Positions 25,871-35,558 of a stretch of DNA of 64,000 bases are shown here, piece by piece. This stretch comes from Terebella lapidaria. Its lineage: Eukaryota > Annelida > Polychaeta > Terebellida > Terebellidae. The notes under the pieces are model-generated. The model saw nothing but the letters and a program-made list of their open reading frames with translations. It was not told the DNA's origin and searched no databases. The stretch covers positions 38,733,119 through 38,797,118 of the forward strand of contig OX424559.1 of assembly GCA_949152475.1 (NCBI GenBank), read 5' to 3'. Position 1 is the stretch's first letter. Every line of letters starts with the position of its first letter. The translations under genes and the position numbers were made by a program.

Positions 25871-26517
25871 AATTTGAAAGACGGAGAGGACCCGCAGGTG
25901 ATACGTCCGTGGGGTTCAGGTAGCGACCGTGAACTGAATTTTTGAATTCAGTTTGTTTACAATTCAGAGTGAGCCAACGGATCGATATTATTGTGACGTC
26001 ATGTATGAATTGTCGGTTGACGTTTTTGGGTATGTTGATCGATGGAAGCGCCTAAAATCGATTGTGACGTGGATGACGTCATAGATCGAAGGGGTCTGGG
26101 TCAGGCCCTGGGGCAATGTTGGATATACATGGGGGTCGATCTAATAATGGTAGGCCTGGTAGGCTAAACATGACAGTGGTGCACGGTTTCGTCCTGGTGG
26201 GACTCATCAGGCCAGGATAGGGGAAAGAATTGGAAATAGAGGGGAGGATGCGAAAGTTAGGGGCAAGAAACCATCCTTAGCTGATTTTTGGGTCAGCTCC
26301 CTGTTGTGGGCAAGATCTGAGTGGGTGTTTCAGAAACAGGATGGTCCTCAGGGTATTGAGGAGGAGAGGCTCAGGGCTTTGTGGGCTAAAGAAGGGACAC
26401 ATTTTTAGTGTATCCAGATTTTGTCTGTGAGTGAGGTGAACTGTAAACTGGACGTCTTCCAAGTGTGTTGCACTAGTGGAAGTGGGCTGAGGGTACGACC
26501 TTCACGAGATATATAAA
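25871..26517 (-). promoter_or_regulatory. Terminal non-coding segment (pLTR-like) of the Penelope-like element
   Basis: Holds the 54-bp terminal repeat (25871-25924), two perfect CRE palindromes TGACGTCA (25994-26001 and 26074-26081), a hammerhead core (26186-26210) and about 300 bp of untranslated sequence that also follows each internal RT copy. In Penelope-like elements such segments carry promoter and ribozyme. Use of the CRE sites is inference. Confidence 0.65.
26186..26210 (-). ncRNA. Hammerhead ribozyme core, copy 1
   Basis: The minus strand reads CTGATGA, then stem II GTCC-CACCA-GGAC, then GAAAC: the invariant hammerhead core. Stems I and III and the cleavage base were not placed with confidence. 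Hammerheads are a known part of Penelope-like terminal segments. Confidence 0.8.
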
Positions 26518-27851
26518 CAAGGGCCCATGGGGCGCCGTACTCACCGAAGATGGGTACATATGGGTACATTATGACGGGCTTGTATTAATATACCCATCAT
26601 AATGTACCCATCGTGAACATGCACGCGTGACTGACAAGTTACCTATATGCATATGGCATTGTTTCGACTGCCAGATGGGTTTATCTTGGCACAAGTCTCT
26701 GTGATCTAGGCCGAGCCTTTTGTCCAAAACAACAGAAATATCCACGAAATCAACGAGTTTCAAACCAAAAACACTGTCCATTTTGCCAGTGTTTACATGG
26801 CCTACGTAGCTTTTGCAATGATAACGTTTTCTGTCTTTTTCATGACGTTTTGCTTGACAACCACAGAGATTGCCAGATGGGTTTTTCCTGGCACTGTTCT
26901 CATGGGGCAATGCATTCGGAGTGCCAGAATACACAATATTTCAGTCAATGAAATGCATGGTGTTGTTGATAACTTGTTATTGTACTCTAGATCCAAATTT
27001 CTTCCTTTCAAATATCAAATTATATTATATTCTGATATTAACAGTAACATAGTACAGTATCGCTTTGTAACTGGAAAACAGCACCCACCGTATCTCGCCT
27101 ACTTATTCGGCACGCTTCAAATACTTGGAACGTGTTCGTTCGGTGGATGCGTTGCTATGCAACATCGTAAACATGCACGCGATCTGAGAAACCCGCGCAT
27201 GCTATTGGCTGACTTGTAATTTGCATAATTTATGTACATACAAAGTTCTGCTGTGTCATGGTAAACCCGCAAATGCTATTGGCTAACTGCGTAATTTGCA
27301 TAATTTATGTACATACAAAGTATTGATGTGTCATCCAGCACTCGGTAAATCAATACGGTGGTGAATCAATCTTGACAGGTTGTGAGACAAAAACGAACAC
27401 ATTTATTTGAATAATATGTCTATGATTTGGCCGCAAATTTGTGGTTGCCCGTCGGGCGACTGCTCGTATTTGCTCACTTGCCCTCACCCAATTATTACTT
27501 GCCCCGGGAGGTCGGGAGGTCCTTAGTGTGGAGCCCTGCGTTCGCCCATCTCAGAACCCATAACACACGGCTGTCACGTCTATCATATCTCCCTCCCTCC
27601 GATCTTAGATACATGTTGGCGACTGGCGTTGCGTGCGGAAATTGTCCGACTCGACAATTAAATTTGCAACTACGTCAACATGGATGCACGGAGAAATTCC
27701 AAAGTTGGCATATCGATAGAGGGAGCAGATAGGGCCAGAACGTGCCCCAAATGGAAAAAATCCGTCCCCATACAACAAAACGTGCCACGTTTGTGACATA
27801 CATACATCCAAACATACACACGGTCGATCCCATATACTCACCTTCGGTGAG
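26518..27851 (+). mobile_element. Family D hairpin-ended element nested in the Penelope-like composite
   Basis: Interrupts a sequence that reads GATATATAAAAAAGGAAC in the other two units (29614 and 31384). The left end is CAAGGGCCCATGG...TACTCACC; the right end is a hairpin TACTCACC-TT-CGGTGAGTA followed by AA. TAAA occurs on both sides, either a 4-bp duplication or the end of the element. Inside are a 15-bp-arm inverted repeat (26571-26612, ATGGGTACATTATGA) and a roughly 72-bp tandem duplication (27189-27335). ORFs of 60-140 codons inside match nothing I recognise. The end structure is like families A-C and E. Confidence 0.65.
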
Positions 27852-27873
27852 TAAAAAAGGAACGAGGCAAAGA

Positions 27874-29293
27874 TCAGTTGTACCCTGGACATTCGTCTTC
27901 AGTGTTGAGACCCATGGGGAAGTGAGTGTGTAGCCGGTACTGCCACATTTTCTCGAGAGTTTCTCTCAGGTGTCTATTTTCGTCAGTAGGTGCTCCCTGG
28001 CAGAAGCCGAGTACATACACCCTGACGTCGCGCAGACCCGCATGTTTGTTGGGGGCAGAGTAGTGGAGACCCAGTGCATTGGAAGTGTTGGCGGTCTCGA
28101 TGTTTCGAAAGTGCTCATAAAGCCTTCGTTGTAGGATACGTTTGGTCTGGCCGACATAGAGTTTGTGGCATTTTTGGCATTGGATGGCGTAAATCAGGTT
28201 GTTGCTGAGACAGGATACATTGGTTCTGGCCTTGTATCTGCGTTTGGTGATGGGATCCATAATGGTACCGTCTTTTTGGATTTTGGTACAGTATTTGCAG
28301 TTTGGTTTTTGGCAGTGCACTTTAGGTTGTTTTGGTTTTGGGGTATGGTTAGGGATTTGCGCCCTTACTAGCATGTTCCTAAGGTTGGGGGGACGTCGCT
28401 GTCCAAAGATGATTTGTCTCTGGTGTAGGTGTCTGGTAGCTTTATTCCTGAGGAGAATGTCCCAGTTTTGGGTAATTATCTCCCGGAAGCCATGAAAGCC
28501 TGGTTGGTAAGTAGTGATGGCGAAGAGTTTGTCTGTAGGGGTTGAGGTGGGGGTGTCTGGTTTAGGTTTAGGACGGAGGAGGTTTTCCCTGGACTGTAGT
28601 TGTGCTTTGAGGAGGGAATCATCTAGTAGTTTTTGGGGGTAACCTCTTTTTAGAAAGTGTGTCGAGAGTTCAAGTGCTTTTTGCTTGAAATCGTCTGGAT
28701 CGCTGCAGATGCGGCGTATCCGTAGGAATTGGCTGTAAGGAAGGCCGTTTTTGCAGTGAAGAGGGTGACTGGAGTCATAGTGTAGGTACATATGAGTGTC
28801 AGTGGGTTTACTGAAAAGAGTAGTAAGGATGCTATGGTTGGCATCCAAAGAGACTAGGGTGTCCAGAAAGGGGATGGAACTGGTGGAGGAATCCATAGTG
28901 AATTTGATTGTATCATGACAAGAGTTTAAGTGGTCGAGGAGCTTGTTGAGCTCTGGTTGGCCATGTTGCCACAGGAGGAAGATGTCATCTATATAGCGGA
29001 CCCAAAGGAGAGGTTGTTTGGGGTATGTGTAGACATGGGAATCCTCGAAAGTATTCATCATTATGACAGCGTAGTTTGGTGCTGCTTTGGTTCCCATGGC
29101 GGTTCCTCCTATTTGGAGGTAGTGCTTGCCGTTGAATTGAAAGTTGTTCATCGTGAGAACCATTTTAAGGAGTCTGATGAGTGAGACATTAGAAGGGTAT
29201 TGTCCATTTGGGCGGTATTTGTTGAGGTAAGAGAATACCGCTTTGATACCGTCACTGTTGGGTATGTTCGTGTAAAGGGAGACTACGTCCAGA
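27874..29293 (-). pseudogene. 5'-truncated RT/GIY-YIG copy, unit 1
   Basis: Encodes the C-terminal part of the Penelope-like protein from about residue 360 of the full ORF2 (TLDVVSLYTN) through YIDD and the GIY-YIG domain to the same C-terminus. The RT fingers and the N-terminus are absent. Its sequence equals unit 2 and differs from the full copy by at least one base (ANHSIL against ADHSIL). It is unlikely to be active on its own. Confidence 0.9.
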
Positions 29294-29318
29294 GTTTCGT
29301 CCTGGTGGGACTCATCAG
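29294..29318 (-). ncRNA. Hammerhead ribozyme core, copy 2
   Basis: Same core as at 26186. Here GAAAC joins directly to the truncated RT sequence (ACTCTGGACG), so the ribozyme marks the border of the tandem unit. Confidence 0.8.
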
Positions 29319-29643
29319 GCCAGGATAGGGGAAAGAATTGGAAATAGAGGGGAGGATGCGAAAGTTAGGGGCAAGAAACCATCCTTAGCTGATTTTTGGG
29401 TCAGCTCCCTGTTGTGGGCAAGATCTGAGTGGGTGTTTCAGAAACAGGATGGTCCTCAGGGTATTGAGGAGGAGAGGCTCAGGGCTTTGTGGGCTAAAGA
29501 AGGGACACATTTTTAGTGTATCCAGATTTTGTCTGTGAGTGAGGTGAACTGTAAACTGGACGTCTTCCAAGTGTGTTGCACTAGTGGAAGTGGGCTGAGG
29601 GTACGACCTTCACGAGATATATAAAAAAGGAACGAGGCAAAGA
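29294..29643 (-). other. Non-coding segment between RT units (ribozyme end)
   Basis: About 350 bp from the RT stop of the upstream unit to the hammerhead core; the same segment lies at 31064-31413. The small minus-strand ORF in it (29385-29570) is repeated with the segment and shows no known domain. Confidence 0.7.
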
Positions 29644-31063
29644 TCAGTTGTACCCTGGACATTCGTCTTCAGTGTTGAGACCCATGGGGAAGTGAGTGTG
29701 TAGCCGGTACTGCCACATTTTCTCGAGAGTTTCTCTCAGGTGTCTATTTTCGTCAGTAGGTGCTCCCTGGCAGAAGCCGAGTACATACACCCTGACGTCG
29801 CGCAGACCCGCATGTTTGTTGGGGGCAGAGTAGTGGAGACCCAGTGCATTGGAAGTGTTGGCGGTCTCGATGTTTCGAAAGTGCTCATAAAGCCTTCGTT
29901 GTAGGATACGTTTGGTCTGGCCGACATAGAGTTTGTGGCATTTTTGGCATTGGATGGCGTAAATCAGGTTGTTGCTGAGACAGGATACATTGGTTCTGGC
30001 CTTGTATCTGCGTTTGGTGATGGGATCCATAATGGTACCGTCTTTTTGGATTTTGGTACAGTATTTGCAGTTTGGTTTTTGGCAGTGCACTTTAGGTTGT
30101 TTTGGTTTTGGGGTATGGTTAGGGATTTGCGCCCTTACTAGCATGTTCCTAAGGTTGGGGGGACGTCGCTGTCCAAAGATGATTTGTCTCTGGTGTAGGT
30201 GTCTGGTAGCTTTATTCCTGAGGAGAATGTCCCAGTTTTGGGTAATTATCTCCCGGAAGCCATGAAAGCCTGGTTGGTAAGTAGTGATGGCGAAGAGTTT
30301 GTCTGTAGGGGTTGAGGTGGGGGTGTCTGGTTTAGGTTTAGGACGGAGGAGGTTTTCCCTGGACTGTAGTTGTGCTTTGAGGAGGGAATCATCTAGTAGT
30401 TTTTGGGGGTAACCTCTTTTTAGAAAGTGTGTCGAGAGTTCAAGTGCTTTTTGCTTGAAATCGTCTGGATCGCTGCAGATGCGGCGTATCCGTAGGAATT
30501 GGCTGTAAGGAAGGCCGTTTTTGCAGTGAAGAGGGTGACTGGAGTCATAGTGTAGGTACATATGAGTGTCAGTGGGTTTACTGAAAAGAGTAGTAAGGAT
30601 GCTATGGTTGGCATCCAAAGAGACTAGGGTGTCCAGAAAGGGGATGGAACTGGTGGAGGAATCCATAGTGAATTTGATTGTATCATGACAAGAGTTTAAG
30701 TGGTCGAGGAGCTTGTTGAGCTCTGGTTGGCCATGTTGCCACAGGAGGAAGATGTCATCTATATAGCGGACCCAAAGGAGAGGTTGTTTGGGGTATGTGT
30801 AGACATGGGAATCCTCGAAAGTATTCATCATTATGACAGCGTAGTTTGGTGCTGCTTTGGTTCCCATGGCGGTTCCTCCTATTTGGAGGTAGTGCTTGCC
30901 GTTGAATTGAAAGTTGTTCATCGTGAGAACCATTTTAAGGAGTCTGATGAGTGAGACATTAGAAGGGTATTGTCCATTTGGGCGGTATTTGTTGAGGTAA
31001 GAGAATACCGCTTTGATACCGTCACTGTTGGGTATGTTCGTGTAAAGGGAGACTACGTCCAGA
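29644..31063 (-). pseudogene. 5'-truncated RT/GIY-YIG copy, unit 2
   Basis: Identical layout and start point to unit 1, offset 1,770 bp. The shared breakpoint means the two units came from one truncated copy that was then duplicated in tandem, not from two separate insertions. Confidence 0.9.
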
Positions 31064-31088
31064 GTTTCGTCCTGGTGGGACTCATCAG
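31064..31088 (-). ncRNA. Hammerhead ribozyme core, copy 3
   Basis: Identical core and identical junction to copy 2, exactly 1,770 bp away. Confidence 0.8.
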
Positions 31089-31413
31089 GCCAGGATAGGG
31101 GAAAGAATTGGAAATAGAGGGGAGGATGCGAAAGTTAGGGGCAAGAAACCATCCTTAGCTGATTTTTGGGTCAGCTCCCTGTTGTGGGCAAGATCTGAGT
31201 GGGTGTTTCAGAAACAGGATGGTCCTCAGGGTATTGAGGAGGAGAGGCTCAGGGCTTTGTGGGCTAAAGAAGGGACACATTTTTAGTGTATCCAGATTTT
31301 GTCTGTGAGTGAGGTGAACTGTAAACTGGACGTCTTCCAAGTGTGTTGCACTAGTGGAAGTGGGCTGAGGGTACGACCTTCACGAGATATATAAAAAAGG
31401 AACGAGGCAAAGA
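31064..31413 (-). other. Non-coding segment after full ORF2 (ribozyme end)
   Basis: 3' untranslated segment of the full copy, running into the hammerhead core at 31064-31088 and then into truncated unit 2. Confidence 0.7.
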
Positions 31414-33912
31414 TCAGTTGTACCCTGGACATTCGTCTTCAGTGTTGAGACCCATGGGGAAGTGAGTGTGTAGCCGGTACTGCCACATTTTCTCGAGAGT
31501 TTCTCTCAGGTGTCTATTTTCGTCAGTAGGTGCTCCCTGGCAGAAGCCGAGTACATACACCCTGACGTCGCGCAGACCCGCATGTTTGTTGGGGGCAGAG
31601 TAGTGGAGACCCAGTGCATTGGAAGTGTTGGCGGTCTCGATGTTTCGAAAGTGCTCATAAAGCCTTCGTTGTAGGATACGTTTGGTCTGGCCGACATAGA
31701 GTTTGTGGCATTTTTGGCATTGGATGGCGTAAATCAGGTTGTTGCTGAGACAGGATACATTGGTTCTGGCCTTGTATCTGCGTTTGGTGATGGGATCCAT
31801 AATGGTACCGTCTTTTTGGATTTTGGTACAGTATTTGCAGTTTGGTTTTTGGCAGTGCACTTTAGGTTGTTTTGGTTTTGGGGTATGGTTAGGGATTTGC
31901 GCCCTTACTAGCATGTTCCTAAGGTTGGGGGGACGTCGCTGTCCAAAGATGATTTGTCTCTGGTGTAGGTGTCTGGTAGCTTTATTCCTGAGGAGAATGT
32001 CCCAGTTTTGGGTAATTATCTCCCGGAAGCCATGAAAGCCTGGTTGGTAAGTAGTGATGGCGAAGAGTTTGTCTGTAGGGGTTGAGGTGGGGGTGTCTGG
32101 TTTAGGTTTAGGACGGAGGAGGTTTTCCCTGGACTGTAGTTGTGCTTTGAGGAGGGAATCATCTAGTAGTTTTTGGGGGTAACCTCTTTTTAGAAAGTGT
32201 GTCGAGAGTTCAAGTGCTTTTTGCTTGAAATCGTCTGGATCGCTGCAGATGCGGCGTATCCGTAGGAATTGGCTGTAAGGAAGGCCGTTTTTGCAGTGAA
32301 GAGGGTGACTGGAGTCATAGTGTAGGTACATATGAGTGTCAGTGGGTTTACTGAAAAGAGTAGTAAGGATGCTATGGTCGGCATCCAAAGAGACTAGGGT
32401 GTCCAGAAAGGGGATGGAACTGGTGGAGGAATCCATAGTGAATTTGATTGTATCATGACAAGAGTTTAAGTGGTCGAGGAGCTTGTTGAGCTCTGGTTGG
32501 CCATGTTGCCACAGGAGGAAGATGTCATCTATATAGCGGACCCAAAGGAGAGGTTGTTTGGGGTATGTGTAGACATGGGAATCCTCGAAAGTATTCATCA
32601 TTATGACAGCGTAGTTTGGTGCTGCTTTGGTTCCCATGGCGGTTCCTCCTATTTGGAGGTAGTGCTTGCCGTTGAATTGAAAGTTGTTCATCGTGAGAAC
32701 CATTTTAAGGAGTCTGATGAGTGAGACATTAGAAGGGTATTGTCCATTTGGGCGGTATTTGTTGAGGTAAGAGAATACCGCTTTGATACCGTCACTGTTG
32801 GGTATGTTCGTGTAAAGGGAGACTACGTCCAGAGTTACCAGTAGGGTGTTCTCTGGGACAGTTTGGAACTTGGACAGTATGTTCAGAAAGTGAGTAGTGT
32901 CGCGTAAATAGGATTTCCCTTTTTGGGGCAAGTCCCTGATGAAATGGTCGATAAACTGGGAGATTCTCTCGGTGGGGCTGTTGTTGCCTGAGATGATAGG
33001 GCGACCTGGTGGTGGTAACTTGCCCTTATGTATTTTGGGTAGCATGTAGAAACGAGCTTCCCGCACCTTGAAGTTGGTAAGGTAGTCCAGACATTTTTCT
33101 GATATCTCTCCATTATCGTACATGGAGGTCACTTGTTTGGTGATGAGATCCATGTGAGATTGGGTGAGGTCTAGGGCGGTTTCTTGATAATACTTGGGGT
33201 CTGACAGTTGTCGTAACCCCTCAGTTATATAGTCGTCGGTGTTCAAGATAACTACAGCTGAGCCCTTGTCGGCTGGTTTAATGGTGATGGAATGGTTGTT
33301 CATTAAGTCCCTGAGGGCTGTTTTTTCCTCGGGGGACAAGTTTTGCTTGTGTGGGGATCTGGGGTGGATAGCTTGGACTTTCATCTCGTTGCTAAGTGCC
33401 ATGCTTTCCAGGGTTGGTGGTCCTGGTGGGGGGCGCCATTTGGACTTGTTGCGGAAATTGGCGTGGTCAAAGCCAAGATCATCCGGAAAAATAGATTGTA
33501 GGAGAGAAACGTCTGGATTGGTTGAATCTAGCTCGAGAGGTGGTTTTGCCTCGAAGTAATGTTTTAGGCGTAAGGACCGGTGAAAGCTGTCAAAGTCCGA
33601 TCTTAGGCTACTTAGGTTGATTTCACCTGGTGTCGGACAGAAGTTCAGACCTTTAGAAAGAAGAGAAACATGGTGATTATCAAGTTCAACGTCGGATAGG
33701 TTGATAACCGGTGAGTTGGAGGTGAGTATATCTAAAGAGACTGTAGGTATATTCTGGTTGTTGTTGTTGTTTAGATTGGTGACACTGTATTTGAAAGAGT
33801 GAAGGTGGTTAGCCATGTGTGGTCGGAGTCGAGAGAAGAAGTAGTAAAAAGAGGAAAGTTTATTAAACAGAACCGAGCGAAAGTGGGTAAACATGGTAAA
33901 AAGAACAGGCAA
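31414..33912 (-). CDS. Penelope-like ORF2: reverse transcriptase with GIY-YIG endonuclease, 832 aa
   Basis: The protein copies element RNA at the nicked target. Seen in order: Penelope N-terminal motif LSKGLNFCPTP (about 85-95), DKGSAVVIL (215-223), YMLPKIHKG (289-297), RT motif LDVVSLYTNIP (361-371), GTAMGTKAAP (423-432), the catalytic RYIDDIFLLW (459-468), then a C-terminal GIY-YIG nuclease with LIYAIQ, a CQKC pair (732-735) and LYVGQTKR (738-745). Length and order match endonuclease-bearing Penelope-like elements. The frame is open throughout. The start chosen is the first ATG, 56 nt after ORF1; a later Met (for example residue 33) is possible. The copy looks whole and may be recent. Confidence 0.93.
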   Translation of the reverse strand: MPVLFTMFTHFRSVLFNKLSSFYYFFSRLRPHMANHLHSFKYSVTNLNNNNNQNIPTVSLDILTSNSPVINLSDVELDNHHVSLLSKGLNFCPTPGEINLSSLRSDFDSFHRSLRLKHYFEAKPPLELDSTNPDVSLLQSIFPDDLGFDHANFRNKSKWRPPPGPPTLESMALSNEMKVQAIHPRSPHKQNLSPEEKTALRDLMNNHSITIKPADKGSAVVILNTDDYITEGLRQLSDPKYYQETALDLTQSHMDLITKQVTSMYDNGEISEKCLDYLTNFKVREARFYMLPKIHKGKLPPPGRPIISGNNSPTERISQFIDHFIRDLPQKGKSYLRDTTHFLNILSKFQTVPENTLLVTLDVVSLYTNIPNSDGIKAVFSYLNKYRPNGQYPSNVSLIRLLKMVLTMNNFQFNGKHYLQIGGTAMGTKAAPNYAVIMMNTFEDSHVYTYPKQPLLWVRYIDDIFLLWQHGQPELNKLLDHLNSCHDTIKFTMDSSTSSIPFLDTLVSLDADHSILTTLFSKPTDTHMYLHYDSSHPLHCKNGLPYSQFLRIRRICSDPDDFKQKALELSTHFLKRGYPQKLLDDSLLKAQLQSRENLLRPKPKPDTPTSTPTDKLFAITTYQPGFHGFREIITQNWDILLRNKATRHLHQRQIIFGQRRPPNLRNMLVRAQIPNHTPKPKQPKVHCQKPNCKYCTKIQKDGTIMDPITKRRYKARTNVSCLSNNLIYAIQCQKCHKLYVGQTKRILQRRLYEHFRNIETANTSNALGLHYSAPNKHAGLRDVRVYVLGFCQGAPTDENRHLRETLEKMWQYRLHTHFPMGLNTEDECPGYN

Positions 33913-33968
33913 CAGGAGTAGACAAAAGCTAAAGAACTGTTGGTTGAAGAAGAAAGAATAGGCAAAGT

Positions 33969-35429
33969 TTAGAGGTTGAGTAGTTTGAGAAGTTGTCGTT
34001 TCTGGTAGGCATTGAGTGGTGTGTCCCTCCTTCGGCTTTGGCGGGGTCCCGACGAGTTGGCGCGGTTCCTGGGAGGTTGGGGACTGGGGTTCTTGCGTGA
34101 TGGTTGTCGAGGGCTGCGGGATCTGGGTCTCCTGTTGGAGGGTTCCTGTCCCCGGCGTGAAGAGGGGCCCGGTTGGGGACTCGTCCCACGCCTCCCTTGA
34201 AAAGGGCGTGATTTAGCTGATTGATTGGATGCTGTGGTCCCCATGCGGGTGGCGGCGTATGCATTGACATCTAGGGGTCGGTCTTTAGTTTCCTTTTCCC
34301 TGCTTTCTAGTGTGGATTGCAGTTTGGCAGTCTCCTTCCGGACGACGTCCTGCAGCTGGAATACGTATTGTTGCAGGGTATCCGGGGAATCTTTCATGAG
34401 ATATTCCAGAGTGGTGGTGTGGGCATTGGCCTGGGCGACTTGGCGGAAGCTGTATTCTCGTAGAGTGTCAGCCAGCTGGAGGAGGGTGTCCTCTGCTTGC
34501 TTGCGGAACAGTGCCGAGATCTCCTGTGTGGCTTGTTTATCAAGGTGGCTGTTCCCTGGGATGATATTGTTGCCCAGGGTCCAGACGGGGATGGTGCCCG
34601 TCGTTGCCATCCTACGGAGGGTGTTTGAACGTAGGAGGGCCTTGTCAGCGGTAATTTGGCAGCTACGGGCCTGTCTCCAGGTAGGTAGCACATCCTCTCG
34701 GATGGGGATGTGGGTGATCTGACTGGCATCATTGGGTGTCAGTCCAAAGGAGTTGATCAGGCTGTCCTGTGGCAGTTTTGTGGCCATGAGGTGTGTGTTT
34801 GGGGCCTGGGAAGAAGAGAAGGGAGGCTGGTTAGAGGCTAGAGAGTGGTCAGAAACAGAAACAGAAGGGGCAAGGTTGTTGCCGAGAGAGTCTCCCAAGG
34901 GGGTGTCTGTTTCTGAGAGAACTCGTCTTCTTTTGGAGGACGGTTTAAAAGTGACAGATGACTGGTCGTCAAAATTGTCCGTATTGCTGTCAGTGGGTTT
35001 GGATGTGACAATAATTGTAGGGACAGCTGTGTTAACAGCCGTGTTCGAGTCGTAGTGAAAGATATGAGAAACGTGGATATTATTAAGTTGTGATGAAGTA
35101 GATTCATCAAGTTTGAGTGCTGATAAGTCGAGCGACTGGCTGACAGACTGGGTCGGCTCGGACAGCACGTGGTTTTGTTTACAATTACTGCTGTCTAGCG
35201 GGACCGCACTGAATGTGCTCAAATCTTCCTGGCTGGAATTGGGTGTGACGAAGGGTGTGTCTGGGTCAGATGACGCGAGACAGCCAATCGCGTTCGCGCT
35301 TGCAAAAGGCGATTGGAGCGCTTGGAAGATGGCGGTGCTTACCTTGTTGGCAGTGCCGAGTACATTGGGATTTTCCGTAGTACTGTTTTGTAGGGTCAGA
35401 GCTGGCTGCGATTTTTGCGTTGAAGCCAT
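33969..35429 (-). CDS. Penelope-like element ORF1, unknown function, 486 aa
   Basis: This open frame lies just upstream of ORF2 on the same strand and within the same target-site duplications, so it belongs to the element. I recognise no domain. Residues 1-200 are rich in Ser, Thr, Asn and Gln; about 245-390 look helical (ISALFRKQAEDTLLQLADTL and following); about 395-475 are strongly basic with Arg, Ser, Pro and Gln (RGQEPSNRRPRSRSP), suggesting nucleic-acid binding. No zinc knuckle is seen. Many Penelope-like elements have a single ORF, so a long separate ORF1 is notable. A role in RNA packaging or delivery is inference only. The start follows a short 5' leader (35430-35523). Confidence 0.8.
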   Translation of the reverse strand: MASTQKSQPALTLQNSTTENPNVLGTANKVSTAIFQALQSPFASANAIGCLASSDPDTPFVTPNSSQEDLSTFSAVPLDSSNCKQNHVLSEPTQSVSQSLDLSALKLDESTSSQLNNIHVSHIFHYDSNTAVNTAVPTIIVTSKPTDSNTDNFDDQSSVTFKPSSKRRRVLSETDTPLGDSLGNNLAPSVSVSDHSLASNQPPFSSSQAPNTHLMATKLPQDSLINSFGLTPNDASQITHIPIREDVLPTWRQARSCQITADKALLRSNTLRRMATTGTIPVWTLGNNIIPGNSHLDKQATQEISALFRKQAEDTLLQLADTLREYSFRQVAQANAHTTTLEYLMKDSPDTLQQYVFQLQDVVRKETAKLQSTLESREKETKDRPLDVNAYAATRMGTTASNQSAKSRPFQGRRGTSPQPGPSSRRGQEPSNRRPRSRSPRQPSRKNPSPQPPRNRANSSGPRQSRRRDTPLNAYQKRQLLKLLNL

Positions 35430-35540
35430 GCTAGAGAGCCCGAAATCGTTGCGAGTGTAAAAGAGAAGAATTTGAAAGACGGAGAGGACCCGCAGGTGAT
35501 ATGTCCGTGGGGTTCAGGTAGCATTTTTTTTTTTTTTTTT
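35430..35540 (-). promoter_or_regulatory. 5' leader of the Penelope-like element with 54-bp terminal repeat
   Basis: 35469-35522 repeats 25871-25924 with one or so base change. Outside it lies a T-run (A-run on the element strand) abutting the target duplication. Only a short piece of the longer terminal segment is kept here. Confidence 0.75.
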
Positions 35541-35558
35541 TCAAAGGTCAAATTCAAG
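35541..35558 (+). repeat. Target-site duplication, right, of the Penelope-like element
   Basis: Exact copy of 25853-25870; it follows a T-run (35524-35540) that belongs to the element end. Confidence 0.9.

Larger units (their letters stand above)
25871..35540 (-). mobile_element. Penelope-like retroelement composite, 9.67 kb
   Basis: On the minus strand, in order: a short A-run, 54 bp of terminal repeat (35469-35522), ORF1, ORF2 (RT plus GIY-YIG), a non-coding segment with a hammerhead ribozyme core, two 5'-truncated RT copies each followed by the same non-coding segment, and a longer terminal segment ending with the same 54 bp (25871-25924). It is flanked by an 18-bp direct repeat, TCAAAGGTCAAATTCAAG (25853-25870 and 35541-35558). 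RT motifs, ribozyme and terminal repeats all fit Penelope-like elements. The full copy looks whole. Near-identity of internal copies suggests recent activity. An unrelated 1.3-kb element is nested at 26518-27851. Confidence 0.9.

Noticed and set aside
26797-27219. 140-codon plus-strand ORF in the nested family D element
   Set aside because: No recognisable domain, and overlapping frames on both strands are also open; no splice or family support.
28165-32724. Plus-strand ORFs repeated across the Penelope-like units
   Set aside because: They are antisense shadows of the RT/GIY-YIG frame and repeat with it.
25871-35540. LTR retrotransposon because of the terminal direct repeats
   Set aside because: No capsid, protease or integrase; the RT motifs, GIY-YIG domain and hammerhead core are those of Penelope-like elements.
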